Origin: Rhodopirellula sp.
Lineage (GTDB): Bacteria > Planctomycetota > Planctomycetia > Pirellulales > Pirellulaceae
Assembly (NCBI GenBank): GCA_002689655.1
Contig: NZHC01000076.1
Span: 62,001 to 126,000, forward strand
DNA: 64,000 nt
Direction of reading: 5' to 3'
Position numbers and translations under genes: made by a program. Position 1 is the stretch's first letter; each line of letters opens with the position of its first letter. Positions 20,428 through 31,370 of the stretch are shown here, in pieces. A model generated the notes under the pieces. It was not told the DNA's origin. It did no database searches and saw only the letters and a list, made by a program, of their open reading frames with translations.

Positions 20428-21438
20428 TCACTCACCCTTTTCGGGAACGTTTTCCAAGATGTCCAGCAGGATCTGGTCAGCTTCAATGCCTTCGGCTTGA
20501 GCTTCAAAATTCAACAGGACCCTGTGGCGCATGGCTGGCAGGAATACTCGCCGCACATCCTCGAAGCTGACGTTGTAGCGGCCTTCAAGCAAAGCTCGAA
20601 CCTTCGATGCCAACGCGAGCGTCTGCGCTCCACGCGGACTGGCACCCCAACGTACATAATTGTTGGTTGCCGCAACTGAGTGTGGGCCATCGGGGTGTGT
20701 CCCAAGATTCAAGCGAACCAAGTAGTCTCGAACATGTGGCGCGAGTATAACCTTACGGACCATCTGCTGCCACTTTTGTATCTCTTCACCATCCATCACT
20801 CTCTCAAGATCAGCTTGGTGCTCCTGAGTTGTTCGTTCGACGATCAAATTCAGATCTTCGCGGCTACTGTATCCAACCACCAATTTGAAAAGAAAACGGT
20901 CTAACTGTGCTTCGGGCAGCGGGTAAGTCCCCTCCTGCTCGATGGGGTTCTGCGTGGCAAGCACAAAGAAAGGCTTCTCCAACACAAAGCGTTTTCCCCC
21001 GGCGGTCACCGTTCCCTCCTGCATGGTTTCTAACATCGCAGACTGCGTTTTGGGTGTCGCGCGATTGATCTCATCCGCCAATAAAATCTGCGTGAACACA
21101 GGCCCGCGTTGAAATTCAAATCCCCGGCGACCATTCTCATCTTCAACAATCATGTTCGTCCCGAGGATGTCGGCAGGCATCAGGTCGGGCGTAAATTGGA
21201 TACGGCTATAATTCAAGTCCATGACATCAGACAATGTTCGAACGAGCATTGTTTTTCCAAGCCCGGGAACACCTTCCAACAAACAGTGTCCGCCACAGAA
21301 AATCGCTGTCAGCACACCATGAACGATGTCGTCATGACCGACGATGACCCGCCCAATCATTTCACGAACTGCGTTGTAACGCTGCCCGAACTCTTCTGCT
21401 TCTGCCTGCATCGAATCTACTGTGTTACTCATCTGCAT
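20428..21438 (-). CDS. MoxR family AAA+ ATPase
   Basis: LLEGVPGLGKTMLVRTL, LLADEINRATPKTQSAMLETMQE. Confidence 0.93.
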   Translation of the reverse strand: MQMSNTVDSMQAEAEEFGQRYNAVREMIGRVIVGHDDIVHGVLTAIFCGGHCLLEGVPGLGKTMLVRTLSDVMDLNYSRIQFTPDLMPADILGTNMIVEDENGRRGFEFQRGPVFTQILLADEINRATPKTQSAMLETMQEGTVTAGGKRFVLEKPFFVLATQNPIEQEGTYPLPEAQLDRFLFKLVVGYSSREDLNLIVERTTQEHQADLERVMDGEEIQKWQQMVRKVILAPHVRDYLVRLNLGTHPDGPHSVAATNNYVRWGASPRGAQTLALASKVRALLEGRYNVSFEDVRRVFLPAMRHRVLLNFEAQAEGIEADQILLDILENVPEKGE

Positions 21439-21630
21439 TCATCAATGGGTTGGTGACCAAGCCGTGCGATTTAACGCTGTGACCGCAAACGCACCGTTGG
21501 TGAAAAACTGCAAAGCCAACACTTGGAAGGGCATGGCAAAAGCAGTGAAGTCGACCCTGATCATAGCGGAAATATTGCCACCTGGGTGGAACTCATAGCG
21601 GCTCAATTCGGTCGTTTCCGAGTTCCCAGC

Positions 21631-22914
21631 CTACTTTTCCAATGACAACTTCCTTGAAACCTCTTCTACCTGCCGGAAAACTCGCATCACATTGCCACCG
21701 AGGACTTTTCGAATATCAGATTCGGTATAGCCACGATTCAGGAGCCCCTGAGTGATTACCGGATAGGTACTGACATCTTCAAGTTGCGTTGGCAGTGCTG
21801 GGACGCCGTCGTAATCAGAACCCAATCCCACATGATCAATTCCAGCAACTTTGACAATGTGATCAATGTGGTCGAGCAGATCGTGTACGGTACACTGCTT
21901 CGACCGCGGATTCTTGAGTTCCCATTGCCTCAGTTCAGACGCCACTTTTGCCTCGTCATCTGAATAACGTTCATTCAATTTTTCACGCTGGTCATTCCGT
22001 TTTCGAGATCGCGCCGCGTCAACGGGATTCACAAAATCCGAAAAGAAGTTCACCATCACCACGCCGCCATTTTTTTTCGTCAGCAACAGAACATCATCCG
22101 GAACATTTCGAGGATGCTCAGCCACAGCCCTAGCCGATGAATGCGAAAAAATCACAGGAGCCTGGGTCGCCTTCAAAGCCTTTGTCATGCACAAAGGTGA
22201 AACATGCGAGAGATCAACAATCATCCCCAGCCGATTCATTTCATGAACGATCTCCTCACCAAAAGCAGACAGCCCCCCAGAAATTGGTTCATCACTACAA
22301 GAGTCCGCCCAATCGAGAGACATCGAGTGGGTCAATGTCATGTACCTGGCTCCGTCACGGTACAATTGACGAAGGACATTCAACGAGTTTTCAATCGAGT
22401 GCCCTCCCTCAACACCAATCAATGATGCAATCTTTCCATTGCCGCGGATCCTGGTGACATCCTCAGCAGTCAACGCCAACTCAAAAACATCGCTGTATTG
22501 TTTGGTTAACTCCCTGACAACTGCGATCTGCTCAAGGGTCACCGTAAGTGCATTGTTTTGTGTCGCAGTAGTGACGGGCACATACACCGACCAAAACTGA
22601 GCACCAACACCACCCGTGCGTAAGCGAGGAATATCCGTATGAAGCTTCAGCTGATTCTTGCGCAAATCGATGTTACCCACTGCAATACCACTTTTCCGCA
22701 GCGCCCATGGTAAATCATTATGCCCGTCAAATACCGGCGCTGCTTTATGAATCCGAATCGCCTTTTCTGTAACCACAATCGAATCACGCTTACTTGAAGA
22801 CAATTCCCTCACGGCTGATCTGCCAGGCTCAGCATGAACACGGAAAACTGAATAAGCGAAAAGGGACGCAGCAACACAAAGCACATTTCGCAGGTGAATC
22901 ACAAGGTCACTCAC
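21631..22914 (-). CDS. membrane dipeptidase (peptidase M19); ORF extends to 22977 but 22914 gives a signal-peptide start
   Basis: VFDGHNDLPWALRK, IGVEGGHSIENSL, VDLSHVS, HVGLGSDYDG. Confidence 0.9.
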   Translation of the reverse strand: MSDLVIHLRNVLCVAASLFAYSVFRVHAEPGRSAVRELSSSKRDSIVVTEKAIRIHKAAPVFDGHNDLPWALRKSGIAVGNIDLRKNQLKLHTDIPRLRTGGVGAQFWSVYVPVTTATQNNALTVTLEQIAVVRELTKQYSDVFELALTAEDVTRIRGNGKIASLIGVEGGHSIENSLNVLRQLYRDGARYMTLTHSMSLDWADSCSDEPISGGLSAFGEEIVHEMNRLGMIVDLSHVSPLCMTKALKATQAPVIFSHSSARAVAEHPRNVPDDVLLLTKKNGGVVMVNFFSDFVNPVDAARSRKRNDQREKLNERYSDDEAKVASELRQWELKNPRSKQCTVHDLLDHIDHIVKVAGIDHVGLGSDYDGVPALPTQLEDVSTYPVITQGLLNRGYTESDIRKVLGGNVMRVFRQVEEVSRKLSLEK

Positions 22915-22957
22915 AGCTGAATGGGATGATATAGTCAAGTGGTATGATGACAGAGGG

Positions 22958-23052
22958 CCCAGTACTGCTCTAGCCACCCAGTACTGCTCTACCCACCCAG
23001 TACTGCTCTACCCACCCAGTACTGCTCTACCCACCCAGTACTGCTCTACCCA
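22958..23052. repeat. 19-bp tandem repeat, 5 copies (cccagtactgctctaccca)
   Basis: Direct reading; copy 1 differs by one base (tagcc/taccc); each unit has palindromic core CAGTACTG. Confidence 0.95.
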
Positions 23053-23127
23053 CAATGTCCAACGATCCGATCGTCATGCCTTGGCTAACCGTTTGCAAGG
23101 CAGCTCAACGTCGGACTCGCGATTCAA

Positions 23128-24549
23128 TCAAGTAGCTTTTTTTGCCTGCTTCAGGCGATCATGCTCCTCACGAACCTTGTAATAAGGGTCAAGCGGATAA
23201 CAACCACTAACCATGCCCTTACGTGGCGCCGTCGTACAATCACTGAAGGTGCGACATACTTTTTTTCGAGTCAGCTGCTCTCCTGACAAGACATCAGCAG
23301 GCAACTCTGGATAAGACAACACCATTCGACCCAACCCAACAGAATCTACCCACTTCTCTCGAATAAGGGCTTGAGCAGTATGCGGTAGCCAATCCTGAAG
23401 ATAACTGTAGCCAGAGCCAACAAATATCAACTCAGGGTGCTTATGTTTCAATTCAGCAGTTGCACGTAACTGGCGCGCCACACCCACTAGCGGATCTTCC
23501 GGAAGTTTGTATCCATCGCTGGGTGGAAAATACGCTGGTCGCTGGATGTGAGGATTGTAATACGGACTTCCTGCTGTCGTACAAACGAGCTTAATACCAA
23601 GACTTTCCAGAAGCTCCATGAATCTTGAGGGTTCACTCAAATCGACTTCGCAGCCCGATAGACCACTACCAAATGCAAGTCGTTGATCCCCAAGCGGGTC
23701 CGCAACACCAATTTGATCTAACCCTCGTTGAAATGGCAGGAAATCAAAAATGCTGAGTCTTACTCCAATCATCAAGCCGTGCGCGCGAGAATGAATTCCG
23801 TCAATAATATCGCGTAGAAAACGCGTTCGATTTTCAAAACTACCGCCAAACCGCCCAGCACGATCGACTCCACTTAATAATTCATGTCCCAAATAACCAT
23901 GGCAATGTTTGATGTCAACAAACTGAAAACCAGCGCGCTGCGCAAGCACCGCGGCATTAATGAAATCATTTACCAATTCCTGCAACTCATCATCGGAAAA
24001 AATTGCGGCTTTATCATCAATCCCCAAGCGAGCATCCAGTGCTGGATTGCATTGTACGGTCCGTGGTTCACTGACACTCTTCTGATTGGGACGTGCGTAC
24101 CTTCCCGAGTGGGTCAACTGTAAGCCGACCAGCAAATCGTCGTCCACGCCAAATTTAGCTCGATGAGCCTCGCACAACTCCAATCTCAAGGACTCAATGC
24201 CTTGAAAATTTTCCTCGGAAATCATCAACTGATTAGGGTTAGCGCGACCATCAGGACGTACTGCAACGGCCTCCCCACCCCATATCAGTTTTGCGCCACT
24301 GAGACCAAAGTTCCGCCAACGTCTCTTCGTCAACTCGGTAGGCTTTCCATCAAGCGTTCCATCCCAACCCTCCATGGGGAGAATACAAAATCGATTTCCA
24401 ATTTCCAGTCCATCAAGATGCAATGGATCAGCAAGAGGATTGCTGCTGGTCACGATCTGCTCATCACAGGGAAACTCAATTCCCAACTGGGCAAGATGAC
24501 TCACGAAAGCATCATGTTTCTTAAAACTTGCCACACGCGGGTAAGTCAT
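23128..24549 (-). CDS. NADH:flavin oxidoreductase (old yellow enzyme family)
   Basis: [51 protein letters not shown]. Confidence 0.92.
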   Translation of the reverse strand: MTYPRVASFKKHDAFVSHLAQLGIEFPCDEQIVTSSNPLADPLHLDGLEIGNRFCILPMEGWDGTLDGKPTELTKRRWRNFGLSGAKLIWGGEAVAVRPDGRANPNQLMISEENFQGIESLRLELCEAHRAKFGVDDDLLVGLQLTHSGRYARPNQKSVSEPRTVQCNPALDARLGIDDKAAIFSDDELQELVNDFINAAVLAQRAGFQFVDIKHCHGYLGHELLSGVDRAGRFGGSFENRTRFLRDIIDGIHSRAHGLMIGVRLSIFDFLPFQRGLDQIGVADPLGDQRLAFGSGLSGCEVDLSEPSRFMELLESLGIKLVCTTAGSPYYNPHIQRPAYFPPSDGYKLPEDPLVGVARQLRATAELKHKHPELIFVGSGYSYLQDWLPHTAQALIREKWVDSVGLGRMVLSYPELPADVLSGEQLTRKKVCRTFSDCTTAPRKGMVSGCYPLDPYYKVREEHDRLKQAKKAT

Positions 24550-25514
24550 TAATTCTCCTCTTTCATAATTCTCTGAATATCACTCGCAATCAATTGCAGA
24601 ACTGCAACATCGGAATCGGATCGATGTCGCGAATCCGGGTGAGTCTGATCACTGGCAAGCATCCCTCTAATTTTCAAGAACATTGCAGCGGAATGTTTGT
24701 ATGCGGGGGTGGGATCGCGGAACGCAAAGGCGCCCAGATACTGCAACATATCATTCAGCTCATAGAAAGACGGATCCCCCGCCTCCCACATGGCATCCCG
24801 TCGCGCAAATGCATCAGGGGCAAAGGTACTCAAACCCAGCAAATAGTCACTTCCATACATCACCATATCGATGGCAAGATCATTTCCGGTAAACACTTTA
24901 AAATCAGGTCGAACTCGATTTCGCAACTCAAGGCGTTGCCACTCCGGTAACCGATGAAGTGATGAATGCTTTGCGCCCAGAGCGTTGGGAATCATCATCA
25001 ATTGCTGATAGACATCCAGTGCGTAAATCCTGCCAAAGGGAGCAAAAATCTTCCCCAACTCAAAGAACAGAAATTCTTGGCACTCACACGCCAGTGCCTG
25101 ATAGGCTTCGACCAATTCGTCGTCAGACAATTCAATCAACCCATAAGATTGAAAAAAGATGGGTGTACCACCATGTCGCTGAATTTGCTCAATTCCAACT
25201 CGATATAAATCTTTACCAAAGGGAGACCCCGGCTGATCACCCACAAAAATACCCGCAACAAATGAACGCCCGTCAGCGATTTGCTGAGCACGCAGTAACA
25301 CCTCCTCACGGACTGCATCGTCAATCAGATTACCGTAGCCGGTATCCATATTGACCGCCGGAATCAATCCAGCATCCAGTGTACGATGCAGATGCGCATC
25401 GAAGCCTTGCCAATCAACTTCTCCACCCGAATGGTATGGCAGTAAGATGGCGGAAATACCGGTAATCTTTCGACGAGGTTGCAGCAGTTTTGTAGGATCG
25501 ATCACTTCAGTCAT
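24549..25514 (-). CDS. dihydrodipicolinate synthase-like (class I aldolase) protein
   Basis: [42 protein letters not shown]; Lys in GAKHSSL. Confidence 0.75.
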   Translation of the reverse strand: MTEVIDPTKLLQPRRKITGISAILLPYHSGGEVDWQGFDAHLHRTLDAGLIPAVNMDTGYGNLIDDAVREEVLLRAQQIADGRSFVAGIFVGDQPGSPFGKDLYRVGIEQIQRHGGTPIFFQSYGLIELSDDELVEAYQALACECQEFLFFELGKIFAPFGRIYALDVYQQLMMIPNALGAKHSSLHRLPEWQRLELRNRVRPDFKVFTGNDLAIDMVMYGSDYLLGLSTFAPDAFARRDAMWEAGDPSFYELNDMLQYLGAFAFRDPTPAYKHSAAMFLKIRGMLASDQTHPDSRHRSDSDVAVLQLIASDIQRIMKEEN

Positions 25515-25614
25515 ACTCTCTCAAACCAAATAAACCCGAATCATTTCAACTGTACGCTGCATTGCACCAGCCGTCTTGGCAAATTGGGCACAACGGTACC
25601 TTGCAAAGCAGGCA

Positions 25615-26460
25615 ATGGAATCACACTTGGATTATCAACTCACGGACCAGGCGCTCCCCGAGAACTTACCCCCATGGGGCGTTCTTGTGCTGGAAAGTCA
25701 TCACAGCCCAAAATTTGCGATGAACTGGCGCACCCATGAGTTTGTCAAAATTGTCTACATATGGAAGGGCAGGGGAGAGTTCCATATTGGTGACAAGATT
25801 CACAACTTCGATGCCAATGATGTGATCGTCATTCCACCCCATACCCGTAACCGCATCATTGATGACGTCTCGGCTGCGCCCAGCCTGTACATCTGCTGCA
25901 TTTCAACACAGCTTCTCAGCTTTGAACCCCGTATGGCTGGATCGCTCAATGTCCGACTCCAACATCACCGACATGGGTTCACCAATCGGATCACATCATT
26001 GCTCCGCTGTTTGATTCACTCTCAGCGCAAACCTGTGGCCACCACTTCAATCTCCATGGTTGCCGACGCATTGCGGCTCCTGCAACTCGTAATGGAACTT
26101 GAACCAGACCGGCAAGCCAAGCTTCCACCCCACGGAAATGAACGTGCCGTTCTGCAACGTTACATCTCAGACCTGCCTGATCATTTTTTTGAGGAATCAT
26201 CAATCGATTCCACCAGTCAGCGTCTCGGCATTCCCAGACGAACCTTTACTCAACTGTTTCATGAATTGACTGGTGAGACTTGGCTCGCGCACACACGACG
26301 CCTTGCCGTTGAATATGCCCAGCAACGACTTTGCCACACGGACCTCCCAATCACATCCATCGCTTTTGAATGTGGTTTCCGTGACCTTTCTACCTTCTAT
26401 CGGCAATTCAAAAAAATATCGGGAACATCACCCGGTGAGTACCGATTGACCAAGAGCTGA
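25615..26460 (+). CDS. AraC family transcriptional regulator with cupin sensor domain
   Basis: C-terminal double HTH: DLPITSIAFECGFRDLSTFYRQFKKISGTSPGEYR; N-terminal cupin. Confidence 0.9.
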   Translation: MESHLDYQLTDQALPENLPPWGVLVLESHHSPKFAMNWRTHEFVKIVYIWKGRGEFHIGDKIHNFDANDVIVIPPHTRNRIIDDVSAAPSLYICCISTQLLSFEPRMAGSLNVRLQHHRHGFTNRITSLLRCLIHSQRKPVATTSISMVADALRLLQLVMELEPDRQAKLPPHGNERAVLQRYISDLPDHFFEESSIDSTSQRLGIPRRTFTQLFHELTGETWLAHTRRLAVEYAQQRLCHTDLPITSIAFECGFRDLSTFYRQFKKISGTSPGEYRLTKS

Positions 26461-26479
26461 CCGGTCAAAAAGCTAGCGA

Positions 26480-27742
26480 TCATTCCTGAATGCGATAGAG
26501 GGCTTCTGCGGTTCTTATCAGAATCGAATCATCAATCACACCAAGCGATGCGAGCGTGCGTTCTTCAAGGGAACTTGACCCCAGTTCCTCAAACTCTTTG
26601 CCCGCCCCTACGACCGTGGTTACACCATCTTCACTGGTGAAGTACAGCTTGCCACCAGCCAAGAGGGGTGATGAAGAATAGTTCCCACCGATTCGCTTGC
26701 GGTAAACGAGGTCTCCTGTCTTGGCTTCAACGCACGTAGCAATTCCATCGTCACTAATCGAATAGACCAACCCTTGATGGGCAACCATCGAGGGTGTCTT
26801 CGGTACGTTCCTATCAAGCTGCCATGCAACATGAGTATCGGTAACCACCCCGCTTCCGGTGGGACGAATAGCCAGCATTTTACTGTTATCAAAACTTGTT
26901 GAAATAAAAACAAGACCACCGTGAAAAACCGGTTTCGGTACTACAGAATAGCCGACATATCGAACATCCCAGATTGTTTCTCCGGTCACTGGATCCAGTG
27001 CCAACACACAATCACTACCGGGTGCGATGACTTGAAGTTTACCGTCTACTTCAATCACCGTCGGAGTACAAAACGAAAAGGTTTTTTTTGCTGAAACTGG
27101 TCGTGGAGTCGACCACACCAACTGCCCGTTCGATGCATTCAAGGCAACAATCCTCGGCTCTGCATCACCATCACAAGTGAAGATCAAGTTTCCGGAAACC
27201 AAAACGGGACTACCACCGTTACCATGCGTAGGCTTGAAATACAGTTCGCGGTTCTTCCATAAAACTTCACCAGACAAAGTCAAGCACGCCGTACCTTGAT
27301 ATCCAAAGTGCACATAGATTTTTTCACCATCAATGACAGGTGTGGGACTGGCGTGACTATTTTTGCGGTGGATACGAGCAAGCCGTTCTCTTGTCTGCTC
27401 CAAGATCGGGATCGTTTTCAAGAGTCTTCCCGAAACGGCGTCAACGATGATCAAGGACAGCGTGTAATCCTGATTGTCTTGATTTTCATCGCTTTCAATG
27501 GTGGGAATGGCTGCCGTCAGATAGATACGGTCACCTGCTGTCACTGGTGAGGACCACCCCTCACCTGGAAGTTCGGTCCGCCACGCAATGTTTTTGTCGG
27601 GACCCCATTCAGTTGGCAAGGATTGATCAATCACGCCATCGCCTCGGGGACCACGAAAAAGTCGCCAATCCTCGGCCGCTAACGACGACGAAAATGCACC
27701 AACGAATACGAACATTGAAACGAGCAAGCGATTAGGCATCAT
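26480..27742 (-). CDS. PQQ-like beta-propeller repeat protein, secreted
   Basis: WRLFRGPRGDGVIDQSLPTEWGPDKNIAWRTELPGEGWSSPV; repeated blades. Confidence 0.9.
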   Translation of the reverse strand: MMPNRLLVSMFVFVGAFSSSLAAEDWRLFRGPRGDGVIDQSLPTEWGPDKNIAWRTELPGEGWSSPVTAGDRIYLTAAIPTIESDENQDNQDYTLSLIIVDAVSGRLLKTIPILEQTRERLARIHRKNSHASPTPVIDGEKIYVHFGYQGTACLTLSGEVLWKNRELYFKPTHGNGGSPVLVSGNLIFTCDGDAEPRIVALNASNGQLVWSTPRPVSAKKTFSFCTPTVIEVDGKLQVIAPGSDCVLALDPVTGETIWDVRYVGYSVVPKPVFHGGLVFISTSFDNSKMLAIRPTGSGVVTDTHVAWQLDRNVPKTPSMVAHQGLVYSISDDGIATCVEAKTGDLVYRKRIGGNYSSSPLLAGGKLYFTSEDGVTTVVGAGKEFEELGSSSLEERTLASLGVIDDSILIRTAEALYRIQE

Positions 27743-28047
27743 TACTTTTCATGAAAAAACTGAGGCGGGAAGTGTGTCAAAAAAACGAAGCCATGAAGTG
27801 ATGACATCGATTGCCACGACAGATGCGCGAAGGCGACTGACTGCGAAACGCTGGCTTGTCGTAGTTTTCGCCTCATTCACCGGGGCAAACGACGGATACG
27901 AACCTAAAACAAAGCCATTGCCTGCAACCGCATCGTTCCACTGTCTTGACTTGTGCAGATAGTTTACAGGACGGGCCGGTGGCGAACGGATAGTTTTAAA
28001 TCAGAAAGGCAGCGTTCCGCGAAGGACACACTCCAGGAAGAACCTCA

Positions 28048-28245
28048 ATGAATGATTCACCGAAACGCATCGTAAGCTCTCGCTGCGTCGGAGTTTGTGC
28101 GTTAAATAGCGATGGAACGTGCATTGGCTGCCACCGGAATCTGGAGGAAATATCCCAATGGGCCAATGCATCTGCGGACGACCGCGAAAAGATCAACCGT
28201 GTCGCGGCAACACGGGAACAACAAATGAAGCGGCATTCTGCCTAG
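28048..28245 (+). CDS. DUF1289 family small protein
   Basis: CVGVCALNSDGTCIGCHRNLEEISQW Cys pattern. Confidence 0.8.
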   Translation: MNDSPKRIVSSRCVGVCALNSDGTCIGCHRNLEEISQWANASADDREKINRVAATREQQMKRHSA

Positions 28246-30413
28246 TCTTCAACCTGCAACTCAGCCAGCAAGCGAGTACCTTGAATACCAGCTGTGGTAA
28301 ATTTCAGGCGATCGGGAGATCCACTTGCCGCATAAACTCTCCGCGTAACAGGGTAGTTTTCCCCAGCGATGACAAGCTGTACAGGAGCGGCAAGTGACAT
28401 CAGGCCATCAAGGTCCAGATATTTTACAGCGCCAGGTACAAACATTGGGTCATCATGGCGATCGATCAAAGAAAACCTGAATCCTTTAGGGTCGACAACG
28501 CATCGTTTTACTGACTGAACAGCCTGACTGCAGGCAGCGGCGACCAAGGGACCGGCCACTTTACCACGACCAATCATGCAAATTTCATCGTCTTCCCCGA
28601 CATGCTCAATCACCGACAGTAGATCATGCGTACGTTGAACGAATAGACAATGATTGAAGCCATAGGTGTAACCTGAGAACTTGTGCCAGCCCTTATCCCC
28701 ACCCCGTTGAAACCACAATCTCTGCGATTGATCTTTCACCACAGTTACTGCGAGTTCACCCTGCCCGAAAAGATCAGGAACGATTACATCATAACCAGCA
28801 TTCACTAATAACCTGATTTCATCAGCGACTTCGCCATCTTCGAACGCACTCCCTTTCCCGTCATCGGTAACCCAAATTACACTGGTTTTCTTGTTAGTTT
28901 TCTGTTGCGGCACAAATTTTAGAATGGGAAATTCCTCTTTGTGGTCAACGTTCCTGATCGCACCAGCTTGGATTATCAACTGGTCTTTTTCAGTGGATGA
29001 AGTCTGTTGATAAACCACTTGCCCTACCTGATCATCACGGCGGCCGATCAGTATCTCCCATGCAGTCCCAACGGCATCCTGATAGGACTGCAAACCGTCA
29101 CGCGATTCGGGAACCAGACGACCGATTGTTCGATCTGAATCCTGTGACGCTAGAGCAAGCAATCTGGTCTCATGCAAATCCCCGACTCGGTCACCCGAAG
29201 GCGCGGGGTAGGTGCTACTCCAAACAGTCGACTCACTTTCACTCAAAGGCAGAAAATCCCTTTCCACTATCGCTTGATGTCCAAGTGAAAAGTGTTGATT
29301 AAAGAAAGCATACATGGCCCGTCGATTGACCTGATTATAGTTGTGGGGAAATTGCGTGTGAAATACGGCAGTAAGTCTGTCCACGACCCCCATCATTTGA
29401 TAGACATTCTTAAGATCAGGAAAACCACTCGTTTCCAGATCGATCGTCCAGTCATCAGCAGCAGTCAGCCCCAACGGTCGGGGCGCAGTTGCTGCTGCGA
29501 TATCGATATTTCCCTGATCGATTCGCAAAAGCGGCGCATTTTCGCACGTACAACCACCCTGCATAGCAGTCGAAACCATGACACAAGGCATGGAGGCAGC
29601 AATCCGTTCATCGATAGCGCCAAGAATCATCGACTGAGTGCCACCACCACTCGCTCCCGTCACGCCAATGCGAGACGGATCAACGCTATCGAGTTGCAGT
29701 ACAAAGTCGACGGCCCTCATCGAATTCCAAGTCTGCAACCCCATCATGTTCTGAAGTCGAAGCTCTGCCTGGACGCTCATGAATCCCCAATTGTCCGACC
29801 GATCAAGATGTTTCCACTGGTCAGGTCGGTGACCCAATTGAATGGCATCTGCGTAGCCAGTCATGTCATAGTGAAACACCATGCAGCCCATCCGTGCCAA
29901 TTGCACTGCCCGTGCCTGCAGTGGAAACCGTCCCGCTTGTTTAAATTGCTCGGCGCCGTTTTCAATCTGCTTGCTGATAATATCGGGACCAGCATCGTAA
30001 AAACGTCCATCTTGCCAATGCCCATGCGGAGAGAGGATCACTGGGAACGGTCCTTTTCCTTCTTTAGGCCGGTACAAACTTCCCGTCACATAGTGACCTG
30101 GGATCGACTCAAAGAACACACGATCGACCACATAATCATCCCTTTGGACACGCCCATGAATCACTGCGTTCAAGGGTGTTCGAGTAGGAAGTGGCCACAG
30201 TCCCTGTGATATCAGGACCCGACGTTTGATCGCGGTCTGTCGCTTTTTCCAAACCTCAAGGTTGGTCACGGCCTTGAAGGGAAAAAAACCATTGAGAGTC
30301 TTCAATTCGCCCATCCGGTGATCTTCGGGCGATCTGTTCTCAAACACCTTCGGTATCTCAGCGCGAGCCGTGCCCACTATCAATGCAGCACAAAGACCAA
30401 GCAGATAGCGCAT
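28242..30413 (-). CDS. secreted alpha/beta hydrolase (acetyl-xylan esterase-like)
   Basis: GPFPVILSPHGHW, GVTGASGGGTQSMILGAIDERIAA; signal peptide from MRYLLGL. Confidence 0.8.
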   Translation of the reverse strand: MRYLLGLCAALIVGTARAEIPKVFENRSPEDHRMGELKTLNGFFPFKAVTNLEVWKKRQTAIKRRVLISQGLWPLPTRTPLNAVIHGRVQRDDYVVDRVFFESIPGHYVTGSLYRPKEGKGPFPVILSPHGHWQDGRFYDAGPDIISKQIENGAEQFKQAGRFPLQARAVQLARMGCMVFHYDMTGYADAIQLGHRPDQWKHLDRSDNWGFMSVQAELRLQNMMGLQTWNSMRAVDFVLQLDSVDPSRIGVTGASGGGTQSMILGAIDERIAASMPCVMVSTAMQGGCTCENAPLLRIDQGNIDIAAATAPRPLGLTAADDWTIDLETSGFPDLKNVYQMMGVVDRLTAVFHTQFPHNYNQVNRRAMYAFFNQHFSLGHQAIVERDFLPLSESESTVWSSTYPAPSGDRVGDLHETRLLALASQDSDRTIGRLVPESRDGLQSYQDAVGTAWEILIGRRDDQVGQVVYQQTSSTEKDQLIIQAGAIRNVDHKEEFPILKFVPQQKTNKKTSVIWVTDDGKGSAFEDGEVADEIRLLVNAGYDVIVPDLFGQGELAVTVVKDQSQRLWFQRGGDKGWHKFSGYTYGFNHCLFVQRTHDLLSVIEHVGEDDEICMIGRGKVAGPLVAAACSQAVQSVKRCVVDPKGFRFSLIDRHDDPMFVPGAVKYLDLDGLMSLAAPVQLVIAGENYPVTRRVYAASGSPDRLKFTTAGIQGTRLLAELQVED

Positions 30414-30462
30414 CCAAAATCCTCCCACCAATGCTGATATTCGAATGACGGAAACCCTCGCC

Positions 30463-31347
30463 TCACTTCAATTCATTCATCAACGTATCCAAACCGTCCA
30501 AATTTTGCTTCAGCGATAATTCAGCATCCAACTCGCTACGATGATCAAGGATTCCAATCGGCCCCTGATAACCCTGCCGCAAAACTTCCTTGATCATCTC
30601 ATGTTCATGCACACCCTGACCAATCGGCAGAATTTTATTTTGAGTACCGACCAAGCTAGAAGGAACCGCCATGCCATTCAAGTTGAGGCACAGCAGATAC
30701 GGTTTGACTGCAGCAAATGCTTCCGGAAATCGACCAATATGATCGTGACCATGGTGAAAATTATAAACAATACCCACATGTTCCGCGTCTTGATGCTCAC
30801 GCAGATATTTGCACACAGCCACTAGATTTTCCGGCTCACCACCCCAACCACCATGATTATAAAGGCCAAGGCGCAGACCAAGCTTGGCTGTTTTCTCTAC
30901 CATGGGACGGAGTGCTTCTGCTGCTGCTTGCACCTTGTCAGAATCAGGCTTCTGACCAACACCTGGCACCATCAGCCAAATCTGCGGCCGAACTCCATGC
31001 TTGGCGATCAACGGTTCCAATGCATCATGCCAACTCCAAAAAGCAAAGAACTCGATGCCATGCTTTTTATACTCTTGAATTTCTTCCTCAAAGGTTGGCA
31101 CATGTTCCCCGCGCCAATCATACGCAACACGAGCCATCCCCAGCTTCTCGACCATCTCAGCTCGTTGCGAGGGCGTTCGTTTTCGGGCATCGAATGGCAC
31201 GATGCACCAAGCCACCAAACGATCGCGCTGGAAATTTTTCTTGGCCTCGGGAGCCTCGGCCATTATCGTCCCCGCCGGCATCAGCAGTGAAAAAACTGCC
31301 GCCGATACCAGACAGCGAATCACTGTCAACCTAAACGCATTACCCAT
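30463..31347 (-). CDS. secreted sugar phosphate isomerase/epimerase-like TIM barrel protein
   Basis: Signal peptide; LGLYNHGGWGGEPENL, VGIVYNFHHGHDHI. Confidence 0.8.
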   Translation of the reverse strand: MGNAFRLTVIRCLVSAAVFSLLMPAGTIMAEAPEAKKNFQRDRLVAWCIVPFDARKRTPSQRAEMVEKLGMARVAYDWRGEHVPTFEEEIQEYKKHGIEFFAFWSWHDALEPLIAKHGVRPQIWLMVPGVGQKPDSDKVQAAAEALRPMVEKTAKLGLRLGLYNHGGWGGEPENLVAVCKYLREHQDAEHVGIVYNFHHGHDHIGRFPEAFAAVKPYLLCLNLNGMAVPSSLVGTQNKILPIGQGVHEHEMIKEVLRQGYQGPIGILDHRSELDAELSLKQNLDGLDTLMNELK

Positions 31348-31370
31348 CGGAACCACCTCGAAATTTACAA

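Noticed and set aside
22958-23052. CRISPR-like array
   Set aside because: Units are contiguous 19-mers with no spacers and no cas genes nearby; it is a simple tandem repeat.
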